64,000 nucleotides of DNA, taken from NCBI RefSeq assembly GCF_015624505.1, contig NZ_CP061379.1, forward strand, positions 7,253,001 through 7,317,000. Reading direction: 5' to 3'. This DNA is from Bradyrhizobium commune (lineage in GTDB: Bacteria; Pseudomonadota; Alphaproteobacteria; Rhizobiales; Xanthobacteraceae). Below, piece by piece: positions 30,201 to 38,520 of this stretch (positions within the stretch are counted from its first letter, which is position 1; the number at the start of each line of letters is the position of its first letter). A program made the position numbers and the translations under genes. The notes under the pieces are model-generated. The model ran no database searches, had not been told where the DNA came from, and saw only the letters and a program-made list of their open reading frames with translations.

Positions 30201-30716
30201 TACGAAAAGGGTCTTGGCGTGAAGAAGGACGCCGACATCGCCCGCCGCTACTACACGCAAGCCGCCGAGCGCGGCAACGCCAAGGCGATGCACAATCTGG
30301 CGGTGCTCGACGCCGACGGCGGCGGACGCGGCGCCAACTACAAGAGCGCGGCGCAGTGGTTCCGCAAAGCCGCCGATCGCGGCGTTGCCGACAGCCAGTT
30401 CAACCTCGGCATCCTCTATGCCCGCGGCATCGGCGTCGAGCAGAACCTCGCCGAGTCCTACAAATGGTTCAGCCTCGCAGCCGCCCAGGGCGATGCGGAT
30501 GCGGCCGGCAAGCGCGACGATGTCGCAAAACGCCTCGACCCGCAGTCGCTCGCCGCCGCCAAGCTCGCGATCCAGACCTTCAGCGCCGAGCCGCAGCCTG
30601 ATGATGCCGTCAACGTCGCCGCGCCCGCCGGTGGCTGGGACGGTGGTTCGCAGGCCGCCGGAAAGCCCACGCCGAAGCCGGTCGCGACCAAGAAGTCGGC
30701 GTCGGCCGCGCGTTAG
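27225..30716 (+). CDS. PodJ-like polarity protein with Sel1 repeats
   Basis: A 1163-residue membrane protein resembling the polar organiser PodJ. Residues 1-40 (MNSRVSWSVDGIDPSVRERAEAAARRAGMSLNDWLN) match the short conserved N-terminal motif of this group. A long cytoplasmic part alternates coiled-coil stretches (repeated HLESAIRALSDRFDRMQ-type segments, about residues 240-580) with Pro/Ala-rich linkers (about 580-750). One membrane helix is at about 803-820 (SLLVGASVVVIVLGTF). After a low-complexity periplasmic linker, Sel1-type repeats run from about 948 to 1090 (AAYEIGVRFAEGKGVVSNYDEAAKWYDRAA and following). I chose the ATG at 27225. Polar localisation is inferred from the family. Confidence 0.88.
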   Translation: MNSRVSWSVDGIDPSVRERAEAAARRAGMSLNDWLNSTLGEAAPPNFRGPYEQRQDQRPDPRAQQMPSQESREVADIHQRLDAITQQIERISKPAPRQDSSRERDVSREQGVARQLNDAISRLDARLSQISRPQQPQPQQPQAPRAAPVEPRHRQADAVERAAAQVYRSSPPLSPASFDVAVAEITARQNELDGFAPRQMPPRAAPSIAPTANPWAPQMATPLPPMAPPYAPPPPQAGPDFSSLERHLLKITSQIDALQRPDNSAQAINAFRSELAEIRSAITEAMPRRAIESIENEIRSLHRRIDETRSNGTDGQVLSGIERALSDIKQVLRTLTPAEQLTGYDEAIRNLGAKLDLILRANDDPSTVRQLEGAISALRGIVSNVASNEALARLSDDVQLLSSKVDQITRSSGPSDSFAGLEQRIAALTAALETRERPQAAESTEHLESAIRALSDRFDRMQVGNDSASTFAHLEQRVSYLLERIEAASDQRGGNLGRVEDGLHDILRHLERQQATYSALAESRSSAPPPDSGMVDLVKRELSDIRFSHAETNRSTQDSLEAVHNTLGHVVDRLAMIEGDLRAVHSAPPAPAPQPTPAPIPMAAPMPMAAAPIEPAPMAREQWPQPQQPKYDPKPELPNPAAAQPAHSAFVAAPREFHAAAPAAPPPVPMAPVPPRAISEILEPHTAPARAAIAPELPPDHPLEPGTRPNGRPATPSERIAASESAISEIPAAAPKEPVSSSSFIAAARRAAQAAAAQPPEKPARGVKAAIAARVKDKGQGKVQGKVQGQEGGSTITSKIRSLLVGASVVVIVLGTFKMAMNLLEGGSAPPQAMENSSSAPAPQAPPVETKPAAPEQVTPSMTSPTPIGKQSLNNAAPVPAANSGSSASVEIPPAPAVAPAATSDVTGALSGTSRARLSLVQVPPSEKLPDGIGGPVLRTAALKGDATAAYEIGVRFAEGKGVVSNYDEAAKWYDRAAQAGVVPATFRLGTLYEKGLGVKKDADIARRYYTQAAERGNAKAMHNLAVLDADGGGRGANYKSAAQWFRKAADRGVADSQFNLGILYARGIGVEQNLAESYKWFSLAAAQGDADAAGKRDDVAKRLDPQSLAAAKLAIQTFSAEPQPDDAVNVAAPAGGWDGGSQAAGKPTPKPVATKKSASAAR

Positions 30717-30755
30717 GCGCGGTCTCGCTCAGCTCACCTCGAACTACAGACCAGA

Positions 30756-30882
30756 GTCGTCCCGGCGAAGGCCAGGACCCATACCGCGTGATCCAACGAG
30801 TGTGGGCGGTAGGAGTACCGAACGACTGATCTTCGCCAAACTTCTCTCTGGGGTTATGGGTCCCGGCCTTCGCCGGGACGAC
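30756..30882. repeat. Type B repeat, copy 1
   Basis: An element of about 127 bases bounded by inverted ends GTCCCGGCGAAGG and CCTTCGCCGGGAC. The interior shares ACCGCGTGATC, GTACCGAA and CGCCAAAC with copies at 46706-46842 (opposite orientation) and 55092-55219. It lies between the PodJ-like gene and the MBL hydrolase gene. Confidence 0.85.
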
Positions 30883-30889
30883 ATCGAGG

Positions 30890-31663
30890 CTACGGCGCCT
30901 CGATCACCGTCGGCACGCCGGGCTCCAGCAACCGCAGCCGCGGGCCGAAACCCAGCACGTCGAACGTCTTGCGCAGGTCTTCACTGTTCTGGCGGAAATG
31001 CGCCCAGCCTTCGGTGTGCACGGGCACGATCATCGCATCGGGAAAGGCGCGCGCGGTCTCGATGGTGTCGTTGGTGTCCATGGTGAGATGGAACGGCCCG
31101 CGCGTTTGCGCGGCGCCCGCAAACGGCATCACCACGCCGCATTTGAAGCGGCGCGCGACTTCGGCGACGCCGTCGAACCAGGTGGTGTCGCCGCTGATAT
31201 AGATCGGGCTTGTATCCTTTCGGCTCGACGCCACCACGAAGCCGATGACGTCGCCGGACAGCGGCTCGATCCCGGCCGGGCCGTGGCGTGCCGGTGTCGC
31301 GGTGATCGTCAGCACATTGCCGTCGCGATCCCTGAGATGCGCGGTACCCCAGGGCGCAAGGCCCTCGACATGGCCACCGAGGCGCTTGGCGCCCGCCTCC
31401 GTCGTCAGCACCCGCTTTGCGTGCTTCAGGGATTCTCGGCCGGAATTGTCGAGATTATCCGAATGCTGGTCGTGGCTGAGTAGCACGGCATCGATCGGGC
31501 CGACCGCATCGGCCTTCATCGCCGGCCCGATGGTTTTCTCCAGCCTCACATGCGGCAGCTGATAGGCGCCGGGCGCATCGAAGGTCGGATCGGTGAGCAG
31601 GCGAAAACCGTCGATCTCGATCAGCGCGGTGGGGCCGCCGATCAGGGTGATGGAGATGGGCAT
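30890..31663 (-). CDS. Metallo-beta-lactamase-fold hydrolase
   Basis: A 257-residue protein of the UlaG-like MBL group. MPISITLIGGPTALIEIDGFRLLTDPTFD opens the fold; the metal motif is SHDQHSDNLD; later landmarks are TPARHGP, GDVIGFVVAS, ISGDTTWFDGV and VPVHTEGWAHF. Substrate unknown; relatives include lactonases and nucleases. It ends just outside a type B repeat, and starts 12 bases after the stop of the DMT exporter gene, so the two are probably one transcript. Confidence 0.88.
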   Translation of the reverse strand: MPISITLIGGPTALIEIDGFRLLTDPTFDAPGAYQLPHVRLEKTIGPAMKADAVGPIDAVLLSHDQHSDNLDNSGRESLKHAKRVLTTEAGAKRLGGHVEGLAPWGTAHLRDRDGNVLTITATPARHGPAGIEPLSGDVIGFVVASSRKDTSPIYISGDTTWFDGVAEVARRFKCGVVMPFAGAAQTRGPFHLTMDTNDTIETARAFPDAMIVPVHTEGWAHFRQNSEDLRKTFDVLGFGPRLRLLEPGVPTVIEAP

Positions 31664-31675
31664 GCGGAACTCCTG

Positions 31676-32587
31676 TTACGAGACCGACTTTGCAGGACGC
31701 GTCACCAGATAAATGCCGAGCGCGACCGGAACGATCCCGAGCAGATCGCGCGCCTCGACATGCTCGCCGAGCACGAGATACGCGAACAGCATGCCGAGCG
31801 GGGGCATCAGGAAATGATAGGCGCTGGCGGCGGTCGCGCCACACACTTTCAGGAGATGAAACCAGATCCAGTAAGCGAGGATCGAGCCGCCGAGCACGAG
31901 GAAGGCGACGGCGCCGATCAGGCTCGGCGTGACGTCGATGGCATGAACATCGGCGAAGGTCAGCGCGACCGGCGTCAGCACGATGCCGGCGGCGAGATTC
32001 TGCACGCCATTGCCGATCCACAGCGAGCCCTTCGGCGCGAGCAGCTTGAACAGGATGGTGCCGGCGACGATCGAGGCCAGCGAAGCCAGCGTGAAGACGA
32101 TGCCGTGCAGGCTATCGGTGCCGACCGACAGGCGATGCCAGACGATTAGCGTCACGCCGATCATGCCGAGCAACAGGCCGGCCGCCTTGCGCCAAGTCAT
32201 GCCCTCGCCGAGCAACAGCGCCGCGAGCGCTGCCGTGAAAACCGGATTGGCCGACACGATCAATCCGCCGAGGCCGGCGGAGACCGATTGCAGGCCGGTA
32301 TAGCCGAGCCCGAGATAGAGCGCGTTGTTGGCAATGCCGAGCACGGCAAAGATCAGGGCATCGCGCCATGACAGCGACCAGTCGTCGCCGCGGATCAGTG
32401 TAGCGCCCAGGATCAGGATGCCGGCGAGCGAGAAGCGCGCGGCGAGCAGGATCAGCGGCGGGCAATGGGTGACGCCGATCTTGCCCGCGACGAAGGCGTA
32501 GCTCCAGAGCAGGCAGAACACGCCGATCGCAAAGGGCAGCGTATTGACGCGGCTGGGGGCCGCGGGAAGCGAGGTGGCGAGGGACAT
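31676..32587 (-). CDS. EamA/DMT-family transporter
   Basis: A 303-residue inner-membrane protein with about ten hydrophobic helices in two EamA repeats (FAIGVFCLLWSYAFVAGKIG..LGEGMTWRKAAGLLLGMIGVTLIVW and VFTLASLASIVAGTILFKLL..LGEHVEARDLLGIVPVALGIYLV). The repeat ends LLGEGMTWRKAAGLLLGM and LVLGEHVEARDLLGI are the usual signature. Such proteins export amino acids or other metabolites; the substrate cannot be told. It is divergent from a LysR regulator, which probably controls it together with the downstream MBL gene. Confidence 0.9.
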   Translation of the reverse strand: MSLATSLPAAPSRVNTLPFAIGVFCLLWSYAFVAGKIGVTHCPPLILLAARFSLAGILILGATLIRGDDWSLSWRDALIFAVLGIANNALYLGLGYTGLQSVSAGLGGLIVSANPVFTAALAALLLGEGMTWRKAAGLLLGMIGVTLIVWHRLSVGTDSLHGIVFTLASLASIVAGTILFKLLAPKGSLWIGNGVQNLAAGIVLTPVALTFADVHAIDVTPSLIGAVAFLVLGGSILAYWIWFHLLKVCGATAASAYHFLMPPLGMLFAYLVLGEHVEARDLLGIVPVALGIYLVTRPAKSVS

Positions 32588-32685
32588 GGGGGCATTCTCC
32601 TAGGCCCTCGATCTAGGGAGGCCGCTTGCCATTTGGAAATTAAATGATTAACTGCCGATCAGTGGATTTATGAATGGAGGCGCCC
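32588..32685. promoter_or_regulatory. Divergent promoter of the DMT exporter and LysR gene
   Basis: A short intergenic region with a dyad CCCT-N6-AGGG at 32606-32619 and an AT-rich stretch at 32636-32651. LysR proteins usually bind such dyads between themselves and a divergent target. Exact operator not determined. Confidence 0.35.
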
Positions 32686-33549
32686 GTGCTCGATCTGGAG
32701 CTTTTGCGCAGCTTCGTCTCGGTGGTCGAGGCCGGCGGCTTCACCCGCGCCGCCGAGCGCGTCCACCGCACGCAATCGACCGTGAGCCAGCAGATCAAGC
32801 GGCTGGAGGAGGATGTCGGCCAGGTGCTCTTGCACCGCGACGGCAAGGACGTGCGCCCGACAGAGGCCGGCGAACGGCTGCTCTCCTACGCGCGGCGGCT
32901 GCTGTCGCTTGCCGAGGAGGCGCGCGACGTGCTGCGCGAGCCCGACGGCGAAGGCGCGATCCGGCTCGGCATTCCCGAGGATTTTGCCGCCTATCGGCTG
33001 GCAAAACTGCTGGGCGCGTTCTCGCGCTCGCATCCGGGCCTGCGGCTCGACGTGCGCGCCGACCAGAGCAAGAACCTCGCCCGCGACCTCGAACGCGGCG
33101 AGCTCGATATGGCGCTCTACAAGCGCGAGGCCGGCGAGAAGGGCGCCATCGCGGTGTGGCCGGAGCGGGTGCACTGGGTCACCAGCAAAGCCCATCCGAT
33201 CGACGTCGACGTGGCCTCGGTGCCGCTGATCGGCTTTCCGGTCGGCTGCCTCTATCGTGCCGGCGCCATCCATGCGCTGGAGAGCGCCGGCCGGCCCTGG
33301 CACATGTCCTATTCGTCATCGAGCCTTGCCGGCATCCAGGCCGCGGTCGCGGCCGGCATGGGCTTGAGCATTCTCTCGGAAATGTCGATCCAGGGAGATC
33401 ATCGCGTGCTGACGGCGAAGGACGGCTTTGCGCCCATCAACCGGACGGAAGTCGCGCTGATGGCCGCGCCCGGCGCGAGTTCCGCAACGCTGCGACTCGC
33501 GGACCGGCTGGCGGAATTTTGCGAGACCGTGCAGGCGAAGGCGGCTTGA
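32686..33549 (+). CDS. LysR-family transcriptional regulator
   Basis: A 287-residue regulator. The N-terminal helix-turn-helix is LELLRSFVSVVEAGGFTRAAERVHRTQSTVSQQIKRLEEDVGQVLLHR; the C-terminal periplasmic-binding-like domain runs from IRLGIPEDFAAYRLAKLLGAF to the end. I prefer the GTG at 32686 because GGAGG lies five bases upstream; the ATG at 32674 contains that ribosome site within its own coding sequence. Divergent from the DMT transporter gene, its likely target. Confidence 0.92.
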   Translation: MLDLELLRSFVSVVEAGGFTRAAERVHRTQSTVSQQIKRLEEDVGQVLLHRDGKDVRPTEAGERLLSYARRLLSLAEEARDVLREPDGEGAIRLGIPEDFAAYRLAKLLGAFSRSHPGLRLDVRADQSKNLARDLERGELDMALYKREAGEKGAIAVWPERVHWVTSKAHPIDVDVASVPLIGFPVGCLYRAGAIHALESAGRPWHMSYSSSSLAGIQAAVAAGMGLSILSEMSIQGDHRVLTAKDGFAPINRTEVALMAAPGASSATLRLADRLAEFCETVQAKAA

Positions 33550-33561
33550 GCTTGCGGGATG

Positions 33562-33680
33562 TGTAGGGTGGGTTAGCCCCGAGGATTGCGCGAAGCGCAA
33601 TCCTCTCGGCGTAACCCACCATGCTTCCGCAAATGCGGGACGAAGTTGGTGGGTTACGCCTTCGGCTAACCCACCCTACG
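33562..33680. repeat. Type C repeat, GTAGGGTGGGTTAGCC variant
   Basis: An imperfect inverted element of about 119 bases: GTAGGGTGGGTTAGCC at the left and GGCTAACCCACCCTAC at the right, with an inner inverted pair GGATTGCG..CGCAATCC. It separates the LysR gene from pdeM. Related elements at 37063-37155 and 48583-48661 share the GTAGGGTGGG ends. Confidence 0.75.
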
Positions 33681-33691
33681 AAGCACGCATC

Positions 33692-34363
33692 TCAATAACA
33701 CCGCGACGCGGCAATCGCGTGGACACGGCGGTCGCCGAGCAAGTGCGCGACAAAGCCGTTCTTCGGGAAGATCTTTGCAAACGCCGCATCACGGATGCTG
33801 AGGCCGCCGGCATAGGCGCCGAAGGCGGGCATGACGGCGCGCATCCCGTCTGACGCAAAACAACGCCGCTCCATCGAACGGCCGCGCGCGGAGATTCGGG
33901 CCTTGGGATGCAGATGTCCGGCGATCTCGCCATGCGCGCCGGTTGGCTCGTGGCGGAAAGTGATCGGGCCGATCGCGACCTCGTCCGCAACGGTGCCGCC
34001 GAGATCGCGTGGCAGCATCGGATCGTGATTGCCGGAGATCCAGATCCAGTCGCGGCCCACCTGGAGCGCGGCGACGGCGTCGCGATCCTCGACTGACAGG
34101 CGCTCATGCGCAGTGCGATCGTGAAAACTGTCGCCGAGCGCGATGACGATTCGGGGATCATGGCGGGAGATGACAGCAGCGAGACGGCCGAGCGTCGCGA
34201 TGGTATCGTAGGGCGGCAGCAGCACGCCGCGGGTGGCGAAGCTCGAGCCTTTTTCGAGATGCAGGTCGGAGACGACGAGCAGGCGCTGCTCGTCCCAGAA
34301 CAAGGCGCCCGAGAGATCGGCCGCGAAGGTCACGTCGCTGATGGTGACCCTGGAAACGCGCAT
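33692..34363 (-). CDS. pdeM: Ligase-associated metallophosphoesterase PdeM
   Basis: A 223-residue calcineurin-like enzyme, a manganese-dependent DNA endonuclease in the related system studied in Pseudomonas putida. Metal-binding motifs are SDLHLEKGSS, ALGDSFHD, ISGNHDP and IAGHLHP. It follows the Lhr-type helicase gene by about 50 bases. I chose the ATG at 34363; a GTG at 34402, nine bases after the helicase stop, would add 13 residues. Together with the helicase it forms half of a four-gene repair set whose other half is at 39.5-42.2 kb. Confidence 0.92.
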   Translation of the reverse strand: MRVSRVTISDVTFAADLSGALFWDEQRLLVVSDLHLEKGSSFATRGVLLPPYDTIATLGRLAAVISRHDPRIVIALGDSFHDRTAHERLSVEDRDAVAALQVGRDWIWISGNHDPMLPRDLGGTVADEVAIGPITFRHEPTGAHGEIAGHLHPKARISARGRSMERRCFASDGMRAVMPAFGAYAGGLSIRDAAFAKIFPKNGFVAHLLGDRRVHAIAASRCY

Positions 34364-34411
34364 GTCCTCGACATCTCCTGAAACCAGCGCGCCTGCCGTC
34401 ACGTCAAAACC

Positions 34412-36982
34412 TTATCCCATCGCCTCTTTGACGAGCTCATCGGCGGCTTCGGCCAACAACTCGTCCGCAGCTTCGCCATAAACTGACTCGCGGCCGATTT
34501 CCAGCATCACGGGGACGGCGAGCGGGGAGACATGGTCGAGTTCCCGGTGGGTGATGCGGCCCTGGATGCGGGCGAGCATGCCGCCGAGACGGCGCAGATC
34601 GAGCAGGCCGGTGGCGGCGTCGGAACGCGCGGCGCGCAGCAGGACGTGGTCGGCCTGGTGTTTTCGCAGGACGTCGTAGACGAGGTCAGTGGAAAACAGC
34701 ACCTGGCGGCGGCTCTTGTCCTCGTCGGTGAAGCGGCGCGCGATCAGGCCGGAGATCAGCGCGCAATTGCGAAACGTGCGCTTCATCAGCGCGGACTCGG
34801 CGAGCCAGGCCTCGAGATCGTCGCCCAGCATGTCCGGATTGAACAGCGCATCGAGATCGAGCTCGCCGTTGCGGATCATGAAGGAGGCATCGCCGAGCCC
34901 CCAGATCGCCACCGCATATTCATTGGCGACGAAACCGAGCGGCCGGGCGCGGGCGCGCTCCAGCCGTCGCGTCAAGAGCATGCCGAGCGTCTGGTGCGCG
35001 AGGCGACCCTCGAAGGGATAGCAGATCAGGTAATGCTTGCTGCCGCGTGGAAAGGTCTCCACCAGCAGCTCGCGCACGCCGGGCACGCGCGAGACGTCCT
35101 TTTGCTGCGACAGCCAGTCGCGCACCTGCTCGGGCAGGCCATTCCAGGCGCGCTTGTCATCAAGGATGCGGCGCACGCGTTCGGCCAGATAAGTCGAGAG
35201 CGGAAACTTGCCGCCCATATAGGACGGCACCTTCGGGTCCTTGTCGTTGGCGCGGGAGACGTAGACTTGGTCCTCGGCCAAGGCTTCGTAGCGCACCACC
35301 TCGCCGCCGAACACAAAGGTGTCGCCGGCGGTCAGGCCCTCGATGAAATATTCCTCGATCTCGCCGAGGATGCGGCCGCCGCGCGCGATGGCGCCGGTCG
35401 AGCCTCCACCGATTCCTTGGCCGGTGGAACGTCCCCGCACCAGCCGCACCTTCAGCATCGGCTCCTCGACGATGGTGCCGACGTTGAGGCGATAGCTCTG
35501 GCGTACCTTTGGATTGGCGACGCGCCAGCGACCCTGCTTGTCCTGCTTGATGCGGGCGAAGCGCTCGTAGGTTTTCAATGCGTAACCGCCGGTGGCGACG
35601 AAATCGACGACGTCGTCGAAATCCTGCCGCGCGAGATCAGCGTATGGCGCCGCCGTGAGCACCTCGTCGTAGAGATCATCGCTCAGGAACGGCTCGCCGC
35701 AGGCGCGGCCGAGCACGTGCTGGGCCAGCACGTCGAGGGCGCCGGTGCGCAAGGGCGGCGTGTCCTGCGCATTCTCCGCAATCGCATCGATCGCGGCGCG
35801 GCACTCCAGCACCTCGAAACGATTGGCCGGCACCAGCACCGCGCGCGAGGCCTCGTCGAGGCGGTGGTTGGCGCGGCCGATGCGCTGCATCAGTCGCGAC
35901 GACCCCTTGGGCGCGCCGATATTGACGACGAGATCGACATCGCCCCAGTCGATGCCGAGGTCGAGCGAGGAGGTGCAGACCACGCCGCGCAGCTTGCCGG
36001 CCGACATGGCCTCCTCGACCTTGCGGCGCTGGGCGACGTCGAGCGAGCCGTGATGCAGCGCGATCGCAAGATTGTCGTCGTTCATGCGCCAGAGATCCTG
36101 GAACAGCATCTCGGCCTGGCTGCGGGTGTTGACGAAGACGAGCGTGGTCTTGTTCTGCTTGATCAGGTCGTAGACTTCGGCGAGCGCGTGGCGCGCGCCG
36201 TGGCCGGCCCAGGGCAGACGCTCACGCGTATCCAGCATCTCGACCTGCGGCGCTGCGGCGCCGCCGGCGACGACGATCTCGGCGGCCGCTTCCTGGCCGC
36301 CGGGCTGCGGCACCAGGAAGCGGGCGAGCTGGTCGGGCTCGGCCACGGTCGCCGACAGGCCGATCGCGCGCATCTGCGGGGCGAGACGCCAGAGTCGCGC
36401 CAGGCCCAGCGAGAGCAGATCGCCGCGCTTGGACGTCACCAAAGCGTGGAGCTCGTCGAGCACGATGCGCTTGAGCGAGGAGAACAGGAACGGCGCGTCG
36501 TCGGAGGAGAGCAGGAGCGCAAGCTGCTCCGGCGTGGTCAACAAGATGTCCGGCGGATAGCGCCGCTGCCGCTGCCGCCGCGACACCGGCGTATCGCCGG
36601 TGCGGGTCTCGACCTTGATCGGCAGCGCCATCTCCGCGATGGGACGCTCGAGGTTGCGCGCGATGTCGACGGCGAGCGCCTTGAGCGGCGAGATATAGAG
36701 GGTGTGGAGGCCGGCGGAGCGTTGCACGCTGCGGCCGGTGGAGACCACCGATTTCGCCGGCGCCGCAGAGCTCAGCTCCACCAGCGTCGGCAAAAACCCC
36801 GCCAGCGTCTTGCCGGCGCCGGTCGGCGCGATCAGCAGTGCGCTGGCGTCCTCGCGCGCCTTCTCCAGCAGCGCGAGCTGATGCTCACGCGGCGACCAGC
36901 CGCGCGCCGCAAACCATTGCTGGAAGCGGTCGGGCAGCGGCGCGGCCGGCTCGGCCGATAGTTTGAGGATACGGGGCGGCAC
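34412..36982 (-). CDS. Ligase-associated Lhr-core DEXH helicase
   Basis: An 856-residue superfamily 2 helicase. Motif I is LLIAPTGAGKTLAGFLPTL, motif Ia YISPLKALAVDIARNL, motif Ib LLTTPEQLALLLSS, motif II VLDELHAL, motif III GLSATVAEP, then FVNTRSQAE, GVVCTSSLDLGIDWGDVDLVV and QRIGRANHR. The C-terminal part is the Lhr-core winged-helix and beta-barrel region. Lhr-core is a 3'-to-5' DNA-dependent translocase. The start is uncertain: GTG at 36982 gives the family N-terminus (PPRILKLSAEPAAPLPDRFQQWF); frames opening further upstream run into a repeat at 37063. Confidence 0.92.
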   Translation of the reverse strand: MPPRILKLSAEPAAPLPDRFQQWFAARGWSPREHQLALLEKAREDASALLIAPTGAGKTLAGFLPTLVELSSAAPAKSVVSTGRSVQRSAGLHTLYISPLKALAVDIARNLERPIAEMALPIKVETRTGDTPVSRRQRQRRYPPDILLTTPEQLALLLSSDDAPFLFSSLKRIVLDELHALVTSKRGDLLSLGLARLWRLAPQMRAIGLSATVAEPDQLARFLVPQPGGQEAAAEIVVAGGAAAPQVEMLDTRERLPWAGHGARHALAEVYDLIKQNKTTLVFVNTRSQAEMLFQDLWRMNDDNLAIALHHGSLDVAQRRKVEEAMSAGKLRGVVCTSSLDLGIDWGDVDLVVNIGAPKGSSRLMQRIGRANHRLDEASRAVLVPANRFEVLECRAAIDAIAENAQDTPPLRTGALDVLAQHVLGRACGEPFLSDDLYDEVLTAAPYADLARQDFDDVVDFVATGGYALKTYERFARIKQDKQGRWRVANPKVRQSYRLNVGTIVEEPMLKVRLVRGRSTGQGIGGGSTGAIARGGRILGEIEEYFIEGLTAGDTFVFGGEVVRYEALAEDQVYVSRANDKDPKVPSYMGGKFPLSTYLAERVRRILDDKRAWNGLPEQVRDWLSQQKDVSRVPGVRELLVETFPRGSKHYLICYPFEGRLAHQTLGMLLTRRLERARARPLGFVANEYAVAIWGLGDASFMIRNGELDLDALFNPDMLGDDLEAWLAESALMKRTFRNCALISGLIARRFTDEDKSRRQVLFSTDLVYDVLRKHQADHVLLRAARSDAATGLLDLRRLGGMLARIQGRITHRELDHVSPLAVPVMLEIGRESVYGEAADELLAEAADELVKEAMG

Positions 36983-37040
36983 GGCATGACAGGTAAGCCG
37001 TGCGGACGGGTTCGTCGAGGGGGTGGCTTCTTCTTCGCCT

Positions 37041-37155
37041 CTCCCCGCCTGCGGGGAGTCTCGTAGGGTGGGCAAAGCGAAGCGTGCCCACCATTTCTAC
37101 CGGGACACTCAGAGAGATGGTGGGCACGGCGCTACGCGCCTTTGCCCAGCCTACG
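37041..37155. repeat. Type A hairpin next to a type C repeat
   Basis: CTCCCCGC/GCGGGGAG at 37041-37058 is a lone type A hairpin. Immediately after it, 37063-37155 is a type C element: GTAGGGTGGGCAAAGCG, GTGCCCACCAT..ATGGTGGGCAC and GCCTTTGCCCAGCCTAC. The pair sits between the helicase gene and the orphan binding protein gene. Confidence 0.75.
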
Positions 37156-37174
37156 GCACCTCGATCGCGGCCCC

Positions 37175-38404
37175 TTACTCCGACATCGGCGTGTCGGAGA
37201 TGTCCCAGTCCTTGCCGCTGAAGATCGAGATGTAGAGTGTCTTCATCGGCGTGTAGTCGTCCGGCGTGTAGCTGTAGGTGACGCCGTCGAGGAAATAGGG
37301 CGAGTGGAAGCCGTTGAGGTTCGAGGCCTGCTTCAGCACGTTGGCGCGGGTGAGGTCGTCGCCGCAGCGGCGCAGGATCTCGCCCATGGTGACGGCCTGG
37401 CCGTAGCCGGCAAAGGCGATGGTGTTGTCAGGGTCAATGGTCGGGATGTATTTCTTGCGCAGCTCCTCGAACGCCATGACGTCCGGGTCCTTCTCCCATT
37501 TGGGCAGGCCGACCTCCTTGTTGTAGCGGATGGCGACGATGCCGGCGGCGTTCTCGAGCCCTGCAGCATTGAGGATCGAGCGGCCCGTTGAGCCCGCCGA
37601 CAGCAATTGCAACGGCTTCCAGCCGAGCTCGGCGACCTTCCGGATCGACTGGGACGTCGCCTTGCCGGTGGTGATGTTGTAGAAGACGTCCGCGCCGGAT
37701 TTCGAGAGATTGATGAGCTGGGAATCGACCGTGGGATCGCTGAGATCGTAGGTCTGCTCCATGATGACAGATGCGGTGCCGCCGGCATCGGCCAGCACCT
37801 TCTTGAACGGGCCGAGGAAGTCGCGGCCGAAATCGTCGTTCTGGTAGAGGATGCCGATCCTGGCGTTCGGTTTCACGGCAACGACGTGGCGCGCCAGGAT
37901 GCGCGCCTCGGTCGGATAGAGCGGCAGGCCCGCCATCGTCCATTTGAACTCTTTCGGGTTATTCCACTTCGACGCGCCGGTGTTGAGGAGGAGTTGCGGC
38001 ACACCCTTCGCGTTCAGATATTTGTGCACGGAGGTCTGCGGCGCGGTGCCGAGCGAGCCGTAGAGCGCCAGCACCTCCTCCTGCTCGACCAGACGCCGCG
38101 TCGCCTCGACGCATTTCGGCGCGCTGTAGGCGTCATCCATGGTGAGGAATTTGATCTTGCGTCCGTTGATGCCGCCCTTCTCGTTCAGCATCTGAAAATA
38201 GGCTTCGCCTATGCGCCCGAGCACGCCGTAGAGCGAGCCGGGGCCGGAATGCGGCACGGTCTGGCCGATCTTGATCTCGGTGTCGCTGGCGCCGGCATCG
38301 TATTTCTTCTCCGCAGCCCAGACGTAAGGCGCGGGCAGCACGGATGCGGCGATGGTGGCGAGCGCGGCGGCGCTGACATCGCGCCGCGATGGATTTGTCG
38401 TCAT
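37175..38404 (-). CDS. Periplasmic binding protein, branched-chain amino acid (LivJ/HAAT) type
   Basis: A 409-residue type I binding protein. The N-terminus carries a twin-arginine-like signal (SRRDVSAAALATIAASVLPAPYVWA). The mature part begins GASDTEIKIGQTVPHSGPGSLYGVLGRIGEAYF, with ALYGSLGTAPQTSVHKYLNAKGVPQLL and IGILYQNDDFGRDFLGPF, typical of the LivK/HAAT family. GGAGAGAAATAAC precedes the ATG. No permease or ATPase gene is adjacent, so it is an orphan component whose transporter lies elsewhere. It separates the two halves of the ligase-associated repair set. Confidence 0.92.
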   Translation of the reverse strand: MTTNPSRRDVSAAALATIAASVLPAPYVWAAEKKYDAGASDTEIKIGQTVPHSGPGSLYGVLGRIGEAYFQMLNEKGGINGRKIKFLTMDDAYSAPKCVEATRRLVEQEEVLALYGSLGTAPQTSVHKYLNAKGVPQLLLNTGASKWNNPKEFKWTMAGLPLYPTEARILARHVVAVKPNARIGILYQNDDFGRDFLGPFKKVLADAGGTASVIMEQTYDLSDPTVDSQLINLSKSGADVFYNITTGKATSQSIRKVAELGWKPLQLLSAGSTGRSILNAAGLENAAGIVAIRYNKEVGLPKWEKDPDVMAFEELRKKYIPTIDPDNTIAFAGYGQAVTMGEILRRCGDDLTRANVLKQASNLNGFHSPYFLDGVTYSYTPDDYTPMKTLYISIFSGKDWDISDTPMSE

Positions 38405-38520
38405 TGTTATTTCTCTCCCTGGTGCGCGCATTGTGCTGGGAACGCAGCGCCGCTCGCAAGTGGGAAGTCATCGCTTTGCGACGGAATGACGCTCAGATCG
38501 CAAGGAGCTAGCGCCTAGAC

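Noticed and set aside
34532..36961. 809-codon open frame on the plus strand opposite the helicase
   Set aside because: The minus strand encodes a full Lhr-type helicase with all motifs; the plus-strand product has no recognisable domain.
36983..37075. N-terminal extension of the Lhr-type helicase
   Set aside because: The extension runs into dispersed repeat sequence and lacks similarity to the family N-terminus; GTG at 36982 fits better.
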